The translations under genes and the position numbers were made by a program. Source: Morella rubra (taxonomy: Eukaryota; Streptophyta; Magnoliopsida; Fagales; Myricaceae). From it: DNA of 64,000 nt. The notes below the pieces were generated by a model. That model saw only the letters and a program-made list of their open reading frames with translations. It was not told where the DNA came from and searched no databases. Positions 43,890 to 55,480 of the stretch are shown here, in pieces. Each line of letters opens with the position of its first letter. The stretch's first letter is position 1. The DNA lies in the NCBI GenBank assembly GCA_003952965.2, contig RXIC02000499.1, positions 26,616 to 90,615 of the forward strand, in the 5' to 3' direction.

Positions 43890-46140
43890 GCTCGTCTACA
43901 CTGTCCGATAATTTATATGAGCAGTAGTGAATACTATAGGACCCACATAAAGTGTCTATTTCTCGCAAAATTAGGTCATCTAATTTAAATAACAAATTAT
44001 AGAGGATCATAATCCATCAAATTGAGGTTGAAAGACTTTCATGTGCATCTTGCCAATCAAACAAATAACAAAATCCATGAATCTAAAACTTTCTTTGCTA
44101 AATTGATGCTGTACCTTTGCATACTTCATATCGATGTATTAAAATGATCTAATTATTGAAATTCAAGCTTTAAAGACTAGAAGAATAATTGGTTTCTTTA
44201 GCAGCTAGCTAGCAAAGCGACTGCACTTGATGGAACAACAACATATCAAGCCTTTTTTTTTTTTTTTCTCTCCTTATTTCATTGCAGTGCCTCATTGTAT
44301 AAAGGATTTGTAAGAGGTGAACAATATCGGCAGTACCTATATTTCCTTCTGGGCAGTGTTGAAACATCATAGTTGCCTTTTTTCTCTGCAGGAAATTGTA
44401 GATATGGTTTTTATATTGTGTCTTCAATAAAAATGCTGTGGGGCGGTTGAAATGAAGAGCAGTAATCAACCAGCACAACCATAACCAGCAGCAGCAGCAG
44501 CAGGAGGAGGAAAAGTATGGAAATTATTATTGCCACGGAGAGGACAATTCTCACAGAAGAAAACGACATGGTGCTGCTACCACATGTAAGTGCTTACATT
44601 TAGAACATACACCGGAGGAAAACTAGGTACGTACTTAAAAGTCCAAGGTACCCATGACCTATAAGGGACTTGTTTCAAGATTCTTAATTAGATAAGAAAA
44701 ATATACAGAAAATACTAAAAAAATTACATAAATAACTTGAAAATGAAAAATCCGGTTTAGACCCTATTATCACCAAGAGGGGATGAATAGGTGTTACCTT
44801 TCTATTTAAAAATCAATAAAATTTTAAAACAAGTTGTAAAATTGTTGAGTCTAGATTTGAACAAACATTAACTCAATCAATAAAATAAGTAGTGAAAATT
44901 AATTCAAACATCAATGACAGGAGAAGACAAGATTTTGTGCCAATTTTCTTTAGCACACAGATTAGGAAGGTTGGTTACAATGATGATTAGATCTAGAGAA
45001 AATTTGATCGGTTTATGAGTAGGAATCTATGAGGGATTTTCTATCCCAAGTGAGGGTTGAATAAAATATGAAATGGCCTCAATGAGGATTCTTGGTCAAC
45101 CTCTCTCCACTTATTTATAGAGTTGGTTGAGTTTCGAACGAAATTCTGAATGGATAGAAATTTTTCGAAAAGAGGAAAATTTTTCACAATCAAAATTTCA
45201 AAATTTTCTTAGAGACTTTGTGTGCTTGGGCCATTTCCTTGTTTAACTCTTCATCTTGAGGATAGTTTTATTTGATTAAACTTCTTAATCTCTTGAACAC
45301 TTTAATAAAATTTATCCAAGATTATTGTATAGAAAAATACAACTGAATTTAAACATTAAATTGGACACAAATTTTTGCCAACACTCAAACATTAACTGAA
45401 AATGCAAAAGAAAGGGACAAAAGTTGAAATAAACTGTAAAAAATGCAAATCAAATAAGGAAAAATGCAGAAGAAAAACAGAAAAATTCAAAAAAAAATCA
45501 AACAAAAGGTATGAACCTGAAATTATTGAAAATAAGTACGAAACCTCAGAAATTTGACTTGATAACTAAAAAATATAAAAGAAAGAGAAAAAATTGAAAA
45601 AAAAATCCTAAGAAGAAAATAAATAGAAAAATTGTAGGAAATAAATTTAAAAAAGTAATATTAGAAAATAGAACAAAGAAAGAGGAATACACCTCATTTC
45701 AACATTCTCACAACTCTTTGTACTGCCATCTTGTCTTCACAATCCAGAGTTAACTCTAGAGAATTGTTAGCAAATTAACCAACCAGTTTTCTCTTCTCAT
45801 GAGTGTACAAGGATGAAATCAGATTTGTAGCTCGTGTTGTTAGCGTTGTGTAGGTCACCTAAGTAAAATATTAAATAGAAAGCATACATTTTTTGTTATA
45901 TGGAAAAGGTTTTAATTCTGTTTTGCGACAATTTTTTAAATTAAAAAAAAAATGACTACAAATTATTTTATTGAATAAATTTATCCCAATATTTATTGTT
46001 TTTCTTGTTTTTAAATTGACCCTGAAGCAGATTATGAGGAGGGTCCAAATGCTTGGGATTGGAGCGTTTACCAAGCTAGAAGATGCGTGCTTTTCATGAA
46101 TAAGTGCATCCAGCGTAGTACTGACCTTATATATATTTAA
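43890..46140 (+). pseudogene. small gene of unknown family, copy B, with LTR in the intron
   Basis: Exon 1 ends 44309 ('aaaggattt|gtaag'). Exon 2 spans 44392-44585, opening after 'ctctgcag', with a start-like 'ATGGTTTTTATA' and a conserved reading 'NQHNHNQQQQQQEEEKYGNY' then 'GEDNSHRRKRHGAATT'. Exon 3 opens at 46031 after 'gaagcag' and reads 'YEEGPNAWDWSVYQARRC', 'VLFMNKCIQR'. Splice positions match copy A. Frame is lost between the ATG and the His/Gln-rich part. The second intron has been enlarged by an LTR at 44744-45383. The W-(D/E)-WSVY-(Q/L)-A-(R/T)-RC motif is shared by copies A and B. Confidence 0.4.
44744..45383 (-). repeat. LTR (SIRE-like) inside the intron of small gene copy B
   Basis: On the minus strand it starts 'tgttggcaaaaatttgtgtc' and ends 'tctaaaccggatttttca'. 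Its last ~190 bp are homologous to 47044-47230. Flanking 5-mers (gaaaa / ctcaa) do not match. Confidence 0.5.
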
Positions 46141-47043
46141 ACTATCATAATACAGACCTTATCAATAAGTGCTCCCAAACCCAAACTGGGCATAGCATGC
46201 CGGCTATGAACCAATGTACTATCTAGAAAAAAAACTAGCTGCCTACTTATTTGTTTGCAACAGATTTGCATGAATAATATATCTGGAACATCCATCGAGA
46301 TAGATCTGGACGCTCTGAATCTGTACTGTCAGGACTGAATCACGATCTTTATTAACATTCCAAATCCATTTATGGGATGTGGATCTATTCCACATGGTTT
46401 AATGTTCTTCATGGCAAGTTAAGTGTGATCAATATCCACTCGAATTTGCGTGGAAGTGTTGTAATGAACCCCAAGACTCCATCCCAGTAAGAAGGCATAT
46501 CTCAACAACTATGTAGATGGATATTTCTCTGTGTGTTCTTGATTTGTCAATATGTTTTAAATTCTATCAATTTTCTATATGAGTAAGACACCTTCTATTT
46601 TGGTTTCTAATATTTACTATAAAGGTTAATTACATTTTGCATTCATGTTATTTGGAAGTCTAACACTTTACACTCCGTTTTTATTTTATTTTTTAAGATA
46701 TTTTATTTATGTGTTTTCAAATTCTTTCGATTTGCACCCTATTTATTTATCGGTTACAACGGAAATTTCAAAATTGGCAAGTTATAATGCATGTTAGGAC
46801 TCAATTTGGATTCTAGAAATGATTTACAAAGGAGGCAGTAAATGATGCTTTGCCCATTACAGTTTGATTGCCATTATTCATAAAAGAAACATTGGTTGCC
46901 TTTAAGAGGAGAGACTCACAGATACCCCGTGACAATACAATGCTGCTTAGCCCCTTGATACTGATATAAGTGTCTGTCCGACCCAAGCCCTACACAGAGA
47001 CCAAAAAAATAAGCAAGGAAGCACTGTGCAGTGAGTCAAATAG
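46141..47043. other. no gene recognised
   Basis: A mixed region; no coding family or defined repeat ends visible. Confidence 0.4.
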
Positions 47044-47756
47044 TTGAAAAATCTGGTTTAAACCTATTAACACCTAGAGGGAATGAATATGTGTTTTCTC
47101 TCTAATTACAAATTCAATAATAATTTTAAAACAATTTCTAAAATTGTTCAGCCTAGATATGAATAATAATCAACTCAATCAACAAATAAGCAGCGGAAAA
47201 TTAAAACAAACTTCAATACACAAAGAGACATGGATTTGGTGATGAAGTGGAAATGGAATATTTGATGCAGAAAAATCATCACCACATGACTCGGTCAAAG
47301 CACAAGTACACAATAAACAAATCTGCGTAAACCTCTCAGGTCTGAGGATATCATAAACAAATTGTGCCGAATAACTTCTCAAAATCAATTATCACTTCTA
47401 GAAGGTATTCATATTTGTTCTCGTTCAGTGCATGTACCTTATAGCGACCCACTCGTATGCTTAAAGTCAACTACCTTAATGAAGGAGTTTATTATCCGAT
47501 TTAATAAAGGTACAACAAGTGTAGACCTATTATACATAAATATGTACGTACCTTTGTTTAGAACAACTATCAAGTCATGAACAATGAACCAAAACATCAT
47601 ACTCCCCGCCTTTGATTCATTAATCATCATATGATTTTTCTACAATGTCACTCAACATTATCAGTGTAACATCTTATGTCATAACATAATACCCAATAAA
47701 TAAATATAAACATGTGGGCATTTAAATAAATAATAATCTAGACAACTGGTGTTTAG
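47044..47756 (-). repeat. two nested LTR fragments
   Basis: 47044-47230 matches the 3' end of the LTR at 44744-45383 (shared 'tgaaaaatc.ggttta.acc' terminus). From about 47215 to 47756 the sequence matches the copia LTR fragment at 27906-28525. One LTR has been inserted into or recombined with the other. Confidence 0.5.
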
Positions 47757-47814
47757 GACATATTTCTTACAAGAAGGACTAATTTGATAATAAGTTTGGA
47801 CAAGGTTGTAATGC

Positions 47815-48325
47815 TAGACTTTCATAGAATACAGAGTTTGTAAGAATGTGAGGATCAATAGGACAATAGCAGCCAGTGTCGAAAGAATAGCCCATGGAAT
47901 GTTGAAATAAGTGTGCATAAGCATTGTACACCATCTAGGCTACCTTCGCTTGCAATATCTATTGACTTTGTTGCACAGGCTTCCGTAATAGAAAGTTTTG
48001 ACGTAAGTATGGTGGTAAAGCTTGTTGAAAAACTGGACTGCATCCTCTGGGTTTAACCAGTTATCAGTAATCTCATCTCACAAAGTATCTCCATGTCCTT
48101 GGTAATGTTAATGAGGTTGTCTATTAGGATGGCGTAAGAAGTCAACCTTCCTTCACAATCAGCATAGCATTGTTCAAAGCTGATCAGGTTTCGGAATTTC
48201 GGTCGTTTCTTGTACTAGTAATGGAGGAATTATAAGAACACCATCAATAAATTTTATGCCTAAGATCGATGCTTTCAGAATTACCCCTCACGAATTTGAT
48301 TCCAGCCTCTGCGAGGCTCGTAGCA
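47815..48325 (-). pseudogene. DUF247 gene, copy C, C-terminal fragment
   Basis: The minus strand reads 'SLAEAGIKFVRGNSESID', 'GVLIIPPLLVQ', then the pre-anchor region and a C-terminal membrane segment 'WAILSTLAAIVLLILTFLQ', ending 'TLYSMKV'. It corresponds to the last third of the 49731-51970 copy, with several frame changes. Upstream of 48325 the sequence switches to the exon-3 region of the small gene family, so the N-terminal two thirds are missing. Confidence 0.75.
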
Positions 48326-48329
48326 ACTG

Positions 48330-48560
48330 TTTTAATTGTATTCTGCGACATTTTTTAAATTAAGAAAAAAATGACTACAAATTATTTTATTTTATACATT
48401 TACCCAATATTTATTGTTTTTCTTGTTCTTAAATTGACCCCTAAGCAGATCATCTGGAGTCAAAATGGCAGGGAGTTGCGATTGCAGCGTTTACGTACCT
48501 ACCAAGAAGATGCATGAATAAGTGCTTCCAGCAAAATACAGACCTTACATATTTAAGCTA
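48330..48560 (+). pseudogene. small gene family, copy C, last exon only
   Basis: 48330-48560 matches 45905-46140. The exon begins at 48449 after 'ctaagcag' and reads the equivalent of the exon-3 motif with frame changes ('CDCSVYVPT', '..RCMNKC'). No exon 1 or 2 is present upstream; DUF247 copy C is joined there instead. Confidence 0.45.
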
Positions 48561-49184
48561 TTATTTTAGTATTAACGAATGAGTTTAACAACTTGATATG
48601 GTTTGCCTAAGTTTAATTACAAGTAGGCGCGGTAGTCGGTATATACAGTTGCTACGCGGTTATGATCCAAATGAACACCGAATTTCTTTGCAACAGATCC
48701 GTTAAAGTAAAGGGACTTCAATAATCCTCCGTAACAATATCAAAAGTTAGAAAAACATTAATTTAAATCGTGCTTTTCAGTGATTTGAGTAAATTAATTA
48801 ATCATTAAGTACTCTTGCCTCTCAAGAGCATTCTATTTGTATATCTATAGATATATGAAATCTTTAAATATGCTAGCTGATCATCGCTTAAAACCCTATG
48901 TTATATATTAGTCTCCAACATTTGGGAGAGGAATGCGTGCAGTCATGAGAAAATCATTGAGTTAGTGTTCAAAATTGGGTGACTAGACTTAAAGGGAAGA
49001 TTTTTGTCGTATTGATCAAACACCCCTTCACTCACTTAGATTTATAGGTTCGGCCGGTATTATTGAAATGAAGAAAAAGGGGGGGCCGACATGCACCAAG
49101 AAGCCTCATATGGAGTCTAGCCGAGGCGCGCAGCAAGCCCTTGCATTAAATGAAGTGGCGCTCAGGGCCCTATATTTGCAAACA
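48561..49184. other. no gene recognised
   Basis: No recognisable coding sequence. Confidence 0.4.
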
Positions 49185-49310
49185 GCGCAGCTTAAAATTT
49201 TTGGGGCTTTAGGCAAGTTATAAAAGTGAGGCCTTTTAATTTAAAAAGATTAAAAATTGAATGATTTTAAAATTTAAAATTAATAAATTTTTTGAGAACT
49301 TGAGTTAATT
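49185..49310. mobile_element. fragment related to the hAT-like element at 22284-23176
   Basis: 'gggctttaggcaagttataaaagtgaggcctt' style sequence parallels the left end of that element ('ggttttaggcgaaactctaaaatgaggcct'). Terminal 8-bp duplications are not evident. Confidence 0.35.
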
Positions 49311-49730
49311 AGCAATAAAGTACACAGATGTGAATGAGTCAGTATTGGCTTGACCCGTGGGCTTCTTGACAAGTAATTGTCTTCACACACTCATTGTGCA
49401 GTTTCGTGTTTGGACTTGGGCCTGGCCCCTGGGTGTAGGGTACAGTAGCACCTGTGGAGGTTTTGGGGGAAACTGCCACCGCCACTACAAATCATTTCCA
49501 CCCCTACCAAGATGCAAATTTTGGAATATTGATAGCAACAACGACCTGCCCTGATGCTTTTGTGGAACAATGGTTTTTCTTTACAAGAGCTCTGCTCTTT
49601 CTATGCTTTTCATTCATGTCAAGTTAACCCACTAGTGCAACTCCCGCTATATTTTGATCTAGAGTGATGAAATACATATATCCTCTTATTTGCTCCAAAA
49701 AAAAAAAAGTTTGGACAAGGGTGTAATGCT
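49311..49730. other. no gene recognised
   Basis: Short spacer 3' of DUF247 copy D. Confidence 0.4.
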
Positions 49731-51970
49731 ACGCTTTCATAGTATACAAACTTTGTAAGAAAGTGAGGATCAGCAGGACAATAGTAGCCAACGTGGAAAG
49801 AATAGCCCATGGAGTGTTGAAATAATTGCGCACAAGCACTGTACGCCGTCTAGGCCACTTGCGGTGGCAATATCTATTTACTTTGTTGCACAGGCTTCCG
49901 TAATAGAAGGTTTTGATGTTCAGTATGGTGGTAAAGCTTGTTGAAAAACTGGACTGCATCCTTTGCGTTTAACCAGTTATCAATAATCTCATTCTCACAA
50001 AGTATCTTCACGTCCTTGGTAGTGTTAATGAGGTTGACTATTAGTATGGCGTAAGAAGTCAACCTTGCTTCACAATCGGCATAGCATTATTCAAAGCTGA
50101 TCAGGTTTTTAAAAGCAGTTTCTGTTGTTTCTTATACTTGTAATGGAGGTATTATAAGAACACCATCAACAAATTCTATGTCTAAGATGCTTTCAGAATT
50201 ACCCTTCTTGAATTTGATTCCAGCCTTTGCGAGGCTCATAGCAGAAGGCATGAGTTCCCCTTTTTCTTCGCTTTCTTCTTCTGTAATAGATGAAACCATC
50301 CATTTTCTAAGCAAGTCGACCATATGCTTGATGTCTTGGAGAGGCAAATCGAAGAAAGTGGTATGGGTGACAAAGCGGTCCCAAAAAATTGTACGGCAAG
50401 TTGGAGTAGAGACCGTCCGTGTCTATCTTCTTTGGTCATGTTGAAGGGATGCTCAAGCACAATCCAAGGTACTTGATTTTCCAGCAATATCAATTCATGA
50501 CATAAAAATTGGAACACACGAGACATGGAAAAAATTGGGTCGTCTTTTTCTCTAAGGTCTTCATAAGCGTACTTGCGGAATAGCTCAATAATGAGGTAAC
50601 CATCAATCACCAACATTTTCACAAACTCTTTAGGAGTGTATTTAATTATTTTTTTCTAGGCAAGAAAAAATCTTTATTAAAATCTGAGAAAGTTACAGCC
50701 AGTATAAAACATGAAAACAACTCGAAGGCTAACGAAAGACCTAAACGGACCAAAAGGCCCTACTATAAACCGGACCCAAAGAGCCGGTAACCAAACCGGA
50801 CTAAATAGCCGGTACAACCAACAGCCACAAGGGCTAGGAAACAAACACCAGAACAACAAACGAGCCACAAGAGCCACCACAAAGAACCAATACAAACTGG
50901 CCACAAGGGCCAACACACAGGACACATACAAACCGGTCACAGGGACCGAAACACAACACAACCATCGCTCAAAGCGATGGCGGCTTTCGCTAGAGGAAGG
51001 GCAAACAGAGCGACAATCACTCCTTCAAGAAAATCTTTATGCAAAGACTCGCTGCACTAGGAGGAAGAAGAGAGATAGCTCCAAACGTTACAAAAGGGCG
51101 GGATCTAGAAGCTGCAGAAAGCAAAAACGCCGCGCATACAGGTGGCACACGCGCCCACGGCTGTGCGTGGCCCACAAGCGCCGGCAAGGAGAGGCCGGGC
51201 AGAGACATCAAAGACCACTAGGAGAAGTAAAAAAGGTCTGGCGTGTGAGATCCACGTGCGTGCGTGAAACCGTACGCGCTGGCTGAATGCTGCTGCTCGG
51301 GACTAGATCTGGGTGCCGGAAGGAGAGGAGAGCCACCAAAGAGGCCATGAACACCAAAGACCACCGGAAAGGCCGGAATCTAATGACCAAACGAAAAGCA
51401 AAAATAAAACCGGAGAAGCTCTGGCCGCCAAAAGGGTGGCCAGAGAAAAGGAAAGGGAGGAGGGGGAGGAGCCATAGCTCCTCCCACAGCCAGAGCAAGA
51501 GAGCTGAAGAGACTGTCAAACAAAGGGAAGGAGGAATTCTAGAGAGAGGGTGGAGTCTCTCTCTCTAGACACGTTCTATGTAAAACTGACTTATGTTTAT
51601 GCTTCTGCAAAACCTGATACAGTTTGGGAGTGTATCTAATTGGTTCTGCATAATACTCCCAAGCCTCTATCTCCAAATCCTTGACAGAACTGATTAACTC
51701 TATCAGCCTTGTCTTTGATCGATCGATGAGACATCGCAGATACTTAAACTTGATCTGTTCTGTGGTTTTCAGATTAGGATGGCCGTGTTGGAGAGGGCCA
51801 ATCGAAAATGCATCTGGGGTAAAAGCTTCTTTATTTTGCCCGTAGAGTATGTAGGGAACTCTGAATATGCAACACTTGGGTAACATAAGCAAATCTTGGG
51901 ACATCGTCTCTTCAATTGAAGATGCCAATCTACCTATATTGATTACCACTCTGCCTCCATTCCCAGCCAT
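49731..51970 (-). pseudogene. DUF247 gene, copy D, interrupted by a ~1 kb insertion
   Basis: The most complete DUF247 copy. From 51970: 'MAGNGGRVVINIGRLASSIE', 'PKCCIFRVPYILYGQN', 'AFTPDAFSIGPLQHGHPNLK', 'WEYYAEPIRYTP'. After the insertion (50647-51625): 'KMLVIDGYLIIELFRKYAYE', 'FQFLCHELILLENQVPWIVL', 'DIKHMVDLLRKWMVSS', 'AKAGIKFKKGNSESILDIEF', and a C-terminal anchor 'WAILSTLATIVLLILTFLQS' near 49760. This is the family order (CC.FRVP, IGP.H, D..FI.EL, LLENQ.P, Leu-rich middle, C-terminal TM). Defects besides the insertion: a frameshift near 50400, a stop after 'IIPPLQV' (about 50135), and further shifts toward the anchor. Intact members are membrane-anchored plant proteins; some grass members act in self-incompatibility, but nothing here shows that role. 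Confidence 0.85.
50647..51625 (-). mobile_element. non-LTR-type insertion in DUF247 copy D
   Basis: The DUF247 reading is cut by ~980 bp flanked by near-duplicates: 50630-50646 'aggagtgtatttaatta' and 51626-51642 'gggagtgtatctaattg' (14 of 17 identical). On the minus strand the insert ends in an A-rich tail ('gcctagaaaaaaataa') after 'ttttaataaagattttt', and begins with a GC- and CT-rich leader ('ctagagagagagactccacc'). A long imperfect target duplication plus 3' A-tail indicates a LINE/SINE-type (target-primed) insertion. No RT or endonuclease motif was read, so it is a deleted or non-autonomous copy. Confidence 0.6.
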
Positions 51971-52019
51971 AGTTTGATGCTATCTACCCATATCAAAGGA
52001 ATGAAAGTAAACCAACAAT

Positions 52020-52860
52020 AACAGAAGGCAAAAAAGAAAAGCAGTACAGGTACTTCAAATGGAATCAAATTGAGGCAAAAATACGTAGTGTGAAATTCAC
52101 ATACCAGATAAAAAAAAGCAACTACTTGCTGTTGGCTCCTCCACTCTTAAAATATGGATTGTGATCCTGCAAGAAAAGATCATACAGACCATCAAGGAAA
52201 CTTCAATGAAATTACTGTCGCAGATATTTTCAGTGAGGTAAGTTCTATTGAAAACCAAAGAATTGACACCAAAATGAGTGGTTTTACTCCTTACTTTTCA
52301 CTCTTTTAATTTTCTTGGATGATAGGAAAAGTTCGCTTGTTCTTCTTATGGTTTGGAGATAACCAACCTTCAAGAGGTATCAGATTCAGTTGCAGCACAG
52401 ACGAGCTGCATAGCCATGAAAAATAGGAAAGAAGGCAAAGATGTCTCACCTCAAACCAAGCTTAAAAGGAATACAGGCAACTAAACGAATCACGGATCCC
52501 TGGTTTCGAGTTGATCATCCGGTAGTTTTATCAGAGATTTAATTGGGAATGGCATACCGGATTATTGCAGGGAATGGAAGTTATAGTGCCAACTGTGAAA
52601 CAGATCAGCAAGAAAAAGAAACAAGACCATACTTATTATGCCTAATAGATTTACGAGGGTTATCTGGATCACTTACCCATCAAGAAAAGGACCATGGGAT
52701 CGGAACAAAAACCCTCAGCCAACCTTAGTTGTTCGATACGTTAGCAAACATCCAAGGAAGTGATCGCTTGTGATTTATGAGGAATTGGTTTCCCCACCTG
52801 CAAAAAATACTATTGTTAGCTTAAAGGCCAGTTAATCTTTCATGGATTACTTGTCCACTA
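52020..52860 (+). pseudogene. conserved duplicated block X, copy 2 (unknown gene)
   Basis: Exon 'MDCDPARKDHTDHQGNFN', 'EITVADIFSE' (ending at a GTAAG donor near 52239), then after 'tggatgatag' the exon 'EKFACSSYGLEITNLQEVSD', 'SVAAQTSCIAMKNRKEGKDV', 'SPQTKLKRNTGN' with a stop near 52483. The reading is longer and cleaner than in the 32-kb copy. It lies head to head with DUF247 copy D. Family not recognised; the C-terminus is Lys-rich and hydrophilic. Confidence 0.45.
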
Positions 52861-53194
52861 AATCACATTCTTATGCGTCCAACTAGCCATAGAAACATTC
52901 CATTTCAAATAAAAAACGTAAACAATAAAATGAAGAATAATCAATTTTATACCCCACCTCCCTCTGTTAATGCCTAATAATTGTCAAATACCACAAACAA
53001 GACAAGAATCGTCTGAATGTGTCCCCCTCCACTCGTCTGCTACAAACCCTGAATTCCATGTTTCTTCAATGGTGAAAAGGACTGCAAAAGCGATCCCTGT
53101 TGCTGGTCCAGTATTCAATCAATTAGGGACTGCCACCAAAATTATGTAAAAAAAAAATGTATCCATGAAAAGAAAAAAAGAAAAAAGAAAAGGA

Positions 53195-53512
53195 TGTTGA
53201 ACAATAAACTTTAATTCAACGAAGTGTTGTGTCTTTTGGGAGATTCATGAACTAGTGGAGGTTCATCTTAAAGTAGTAATACATGTATTTGGGTATTCAT
53301 GTACTTGGGGTATTCATGTACTTGGGTGTTCATGTACTTGGGTAGTTGATGTATTTAGAGTTAATGCTAAGTGTATTCATAAGCCTATAAATACCCATGT
53401 ATGCATTGACACAGAGCAAGCCATTGAGAAGCAATACAGTGAAAGAAAATTTCAGAAATAGTATCTCTTCACTCTTCCCTCTAGAATAGAATTCCTTATC
53501 TTTTCTCCAACA
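53195..53512 (+). repeat. 5' LTR of the full-length copia
   Basis: Begins 'tgttgaacaataaac', ends 'tctccaaca'. Contains 'ctataaatac' as TATA region and a threefold 'ttcatgtacttggg' repeat (about 53295-53345) that is not triplicated in the 3' LTR, which explains its extra ~30 bp. Confidence 0.95.
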
Positions 53513-53515
53513 AAG

Positions 53516-53529
53516 TGATATCAGAGCTA
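53516..53529 (+). other. primer-binding site
   Basis: 'tgatatcagagcta' three bases after the LTR, near the plant initiator Met-tRNA complement 'tggtatcagagc'. Confidence 0.8.
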
Positions 53530-53548
53530 CAGTTTCTTGATCCAAAAG

Positions 53549-54400
53549 ATGGCCAACTCGACGTTTCCGTTTCAATTTCCACATTTGACAAAGGAGAACT
53601 ATGAAAATTGGTGCATTCGTATGAAGGCTTTGCTTGGATCCCAAGATGCATGGGAGATTGTAGAGAAGCCATGTTCGAGAAAGTGGCTAATGCCACTACT
53701 TCCAAGCAAGCATGGGAGATTCTTCAGAACTCCTATCAAGGAGTTGATAGAGTGAAGAAAGTGCGCCTTTAGACGCTACGAGGAGAGTTCGAAGTCCTAC
53801 ATATGCAAGAATCTGAAGCGGTTGCGGATTATTTTTCGAGGGTGTTGGCTATTGTAAATCAAATCAGGAGGTATGGAGAAAAAATGAAGAATGTCCAGGT
53901 GTTTGAGAAGATTCTTCGCTCGTTGCATTTGAAGTTTGATTATATTGTGGTGGCTATTGAAGAGTCGAAAGATTTGGAGACCATGGCGGTTGATCAACTC
54001 ATGGGCTCTATCCAAGCCCATGAAGAAAGACTTAAGAAGAAGGAAGAACCTGTTGAGCAGGTTCTAGCCACAAAGCTCTCTGTGAAGGAAGAGGAGCGTG
54101 ATAAAAGTCAACGAGGAAGAGGACGTGGACGTGGCCAAGGTAGAGGAAGAAGAGAAAGAGGAAGAGGCCGAGGTGGACAAAATAATCAAAATGCCAACTA
54201 TGAAGAAAGAGTTCAATCCTCAAGAGGCCATGGTAGAGGAAATTACTCAAGGCAGAATGGAAGGCAATATGACAAGTCCAAAATTTGATGTTTCAATTGT
54301 CAAAAGTATGGCCATTATTCTTCGGAGTGTTGGAATTCTCCTAGCAATGTTGAAGAGAAGGCTAATCAAGTTGAGAACGAGGAAATGAAGCCCACGTTGT
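53549..54400 (+). pseudogene. gag of the full-length copia
   Basis: The start at 53549 gives 'MANSTFPFQFPHLTKENYEN' then 'WCIRMKALLGSQDAWEIVEK', a standard copia gag N-terminus. The frame shifts near 53660, a stop occurs at about 53769, then 161 residues are open (53803-54288) with '[19 protein letters not shown]' and an Arg/Gly-rich '[14 protein letters not shown]' tract. The CCHC knuckle '[14 protein letters not shown]' follows at about 54288 after a stop. Gag assembles particles; this copy cannot be made as one protein. Confidence 0.9.
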
Positions 54401-54419
54401 TGCTAGCCTACAAAGGAGA

Positions 54420-55480
54420 AGATACTGGCAAGAAAAATTTGTGGTATCTGGATAATGCAGCAAGCAATCATATGTGCGAGATAAAAGCAAGTTCGTGGAG
54501 CTTGATGAATCAGTGAGCGGGAATGTCACTTTCGGAGATTTTTCGAAAATTCCCATCAAAGGGAAAGGTACGATTCTAATCCGTTTGAAAAATGGGAGCC
54601 ATCAATTTATGTCTAATGTTTATTATGTTCCAAGTATGAAAAGCAACATTTTGAGTTTGGGGCAACTCTTGGAAAAAGACTATGAGATTGAAATGAAAAA
54701 TCGTAGTCTTTTTCTAAGAGATGGGAAGAAGAATTTGATTGCGAAAGTGCCCATGACAAGCAATAGGATGTTTTTGCTTGATATTCAAACTGATGTAGCC
54801 AAGTGTCTGAAAGCTTGTGTGAAAGATCCTTCTTGGCTTTGGCATTTGAGGCTTGGGCATGTAAATTTTGGAGGATTGAAGTTGTTGGCTCAAAGGAGAT
54901 GGTGAAAGGCTTGAGACCTATTGATCAATCAGATCAACTTTGTGAAGGGTGTCTTGTTGGCAAACAATTTCGAAATAGCTTTCCAAAAGAAGCAACTACA
55001 AGAGCAAGTTCGCTGCTTCAACTTGTTCATGCCGATGTTTGTGGACCGATCAAGCCTTCTTCATTTGGTAAAAATTGGTACTTTCTCTCTTTATTGATGA
55101 TTTTAGTAGAAAAACTTGGGTATATTTTTTGAAAGAAAAATCTGAAGTGTTGGTGCTTTTAAAAGATTTAAAGCACTTGTTGAAAAACAAAGCGGTTATG
55201 AAATAAAGGCTTTGAGATCAGATAGAAGGGGTGAGTTTACATCTAATGAATTTAATGAGTTTTGTGAAGCACATGGATTCGTCTTTTTTTTACGGTTCCT
55301 AGATCACCTCAACAAAACGGGTGGTTGAAAGGAAGAACAGAACAATTCTCAATATGGCACGAAGCATGTTGAAGACGAAGTTGATGCCTAAAGAGTTTTG
55401 GGCAGAAGCAGTTGATTGTGCTGTTTATCTATCAAACCGGTGTCCTACAAGAAGCCTATTGAACTCAACTCCTCAAGAAG
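54420..55480 (+). pseudogene. protease, pre-integrase and integrase of the full-length copia
   Basis: Protease motif reads '[12 protein letters not shown]' (about 54438): the catalytic D-(S/T)-G of copia proteases is D-N-A here. Pre-integrase 'SWLWHLRLGHVNFGGLKLL' is at about 54832 and 'CEGCLVGKQFRNSFP' at about 54945. The integrase core is recognisable: 'LVHADVCGPI' at about 55022, 'ALRSDR.GEFTS' at about 55210, PQQNG-equivalent near 55310, '[19 protein letters not shown]' near 55350. At least four frame changes and a stop at about 55130. Confidence 0.9.

Noticed and set aside
50711..51286. 191-residue plus-strand open frame
   Set aside because: It lies wholly within the non-LTR-type insertion and antisense to it; composition is low-complexity Lys/Arg/Gln without recognisable motifs.
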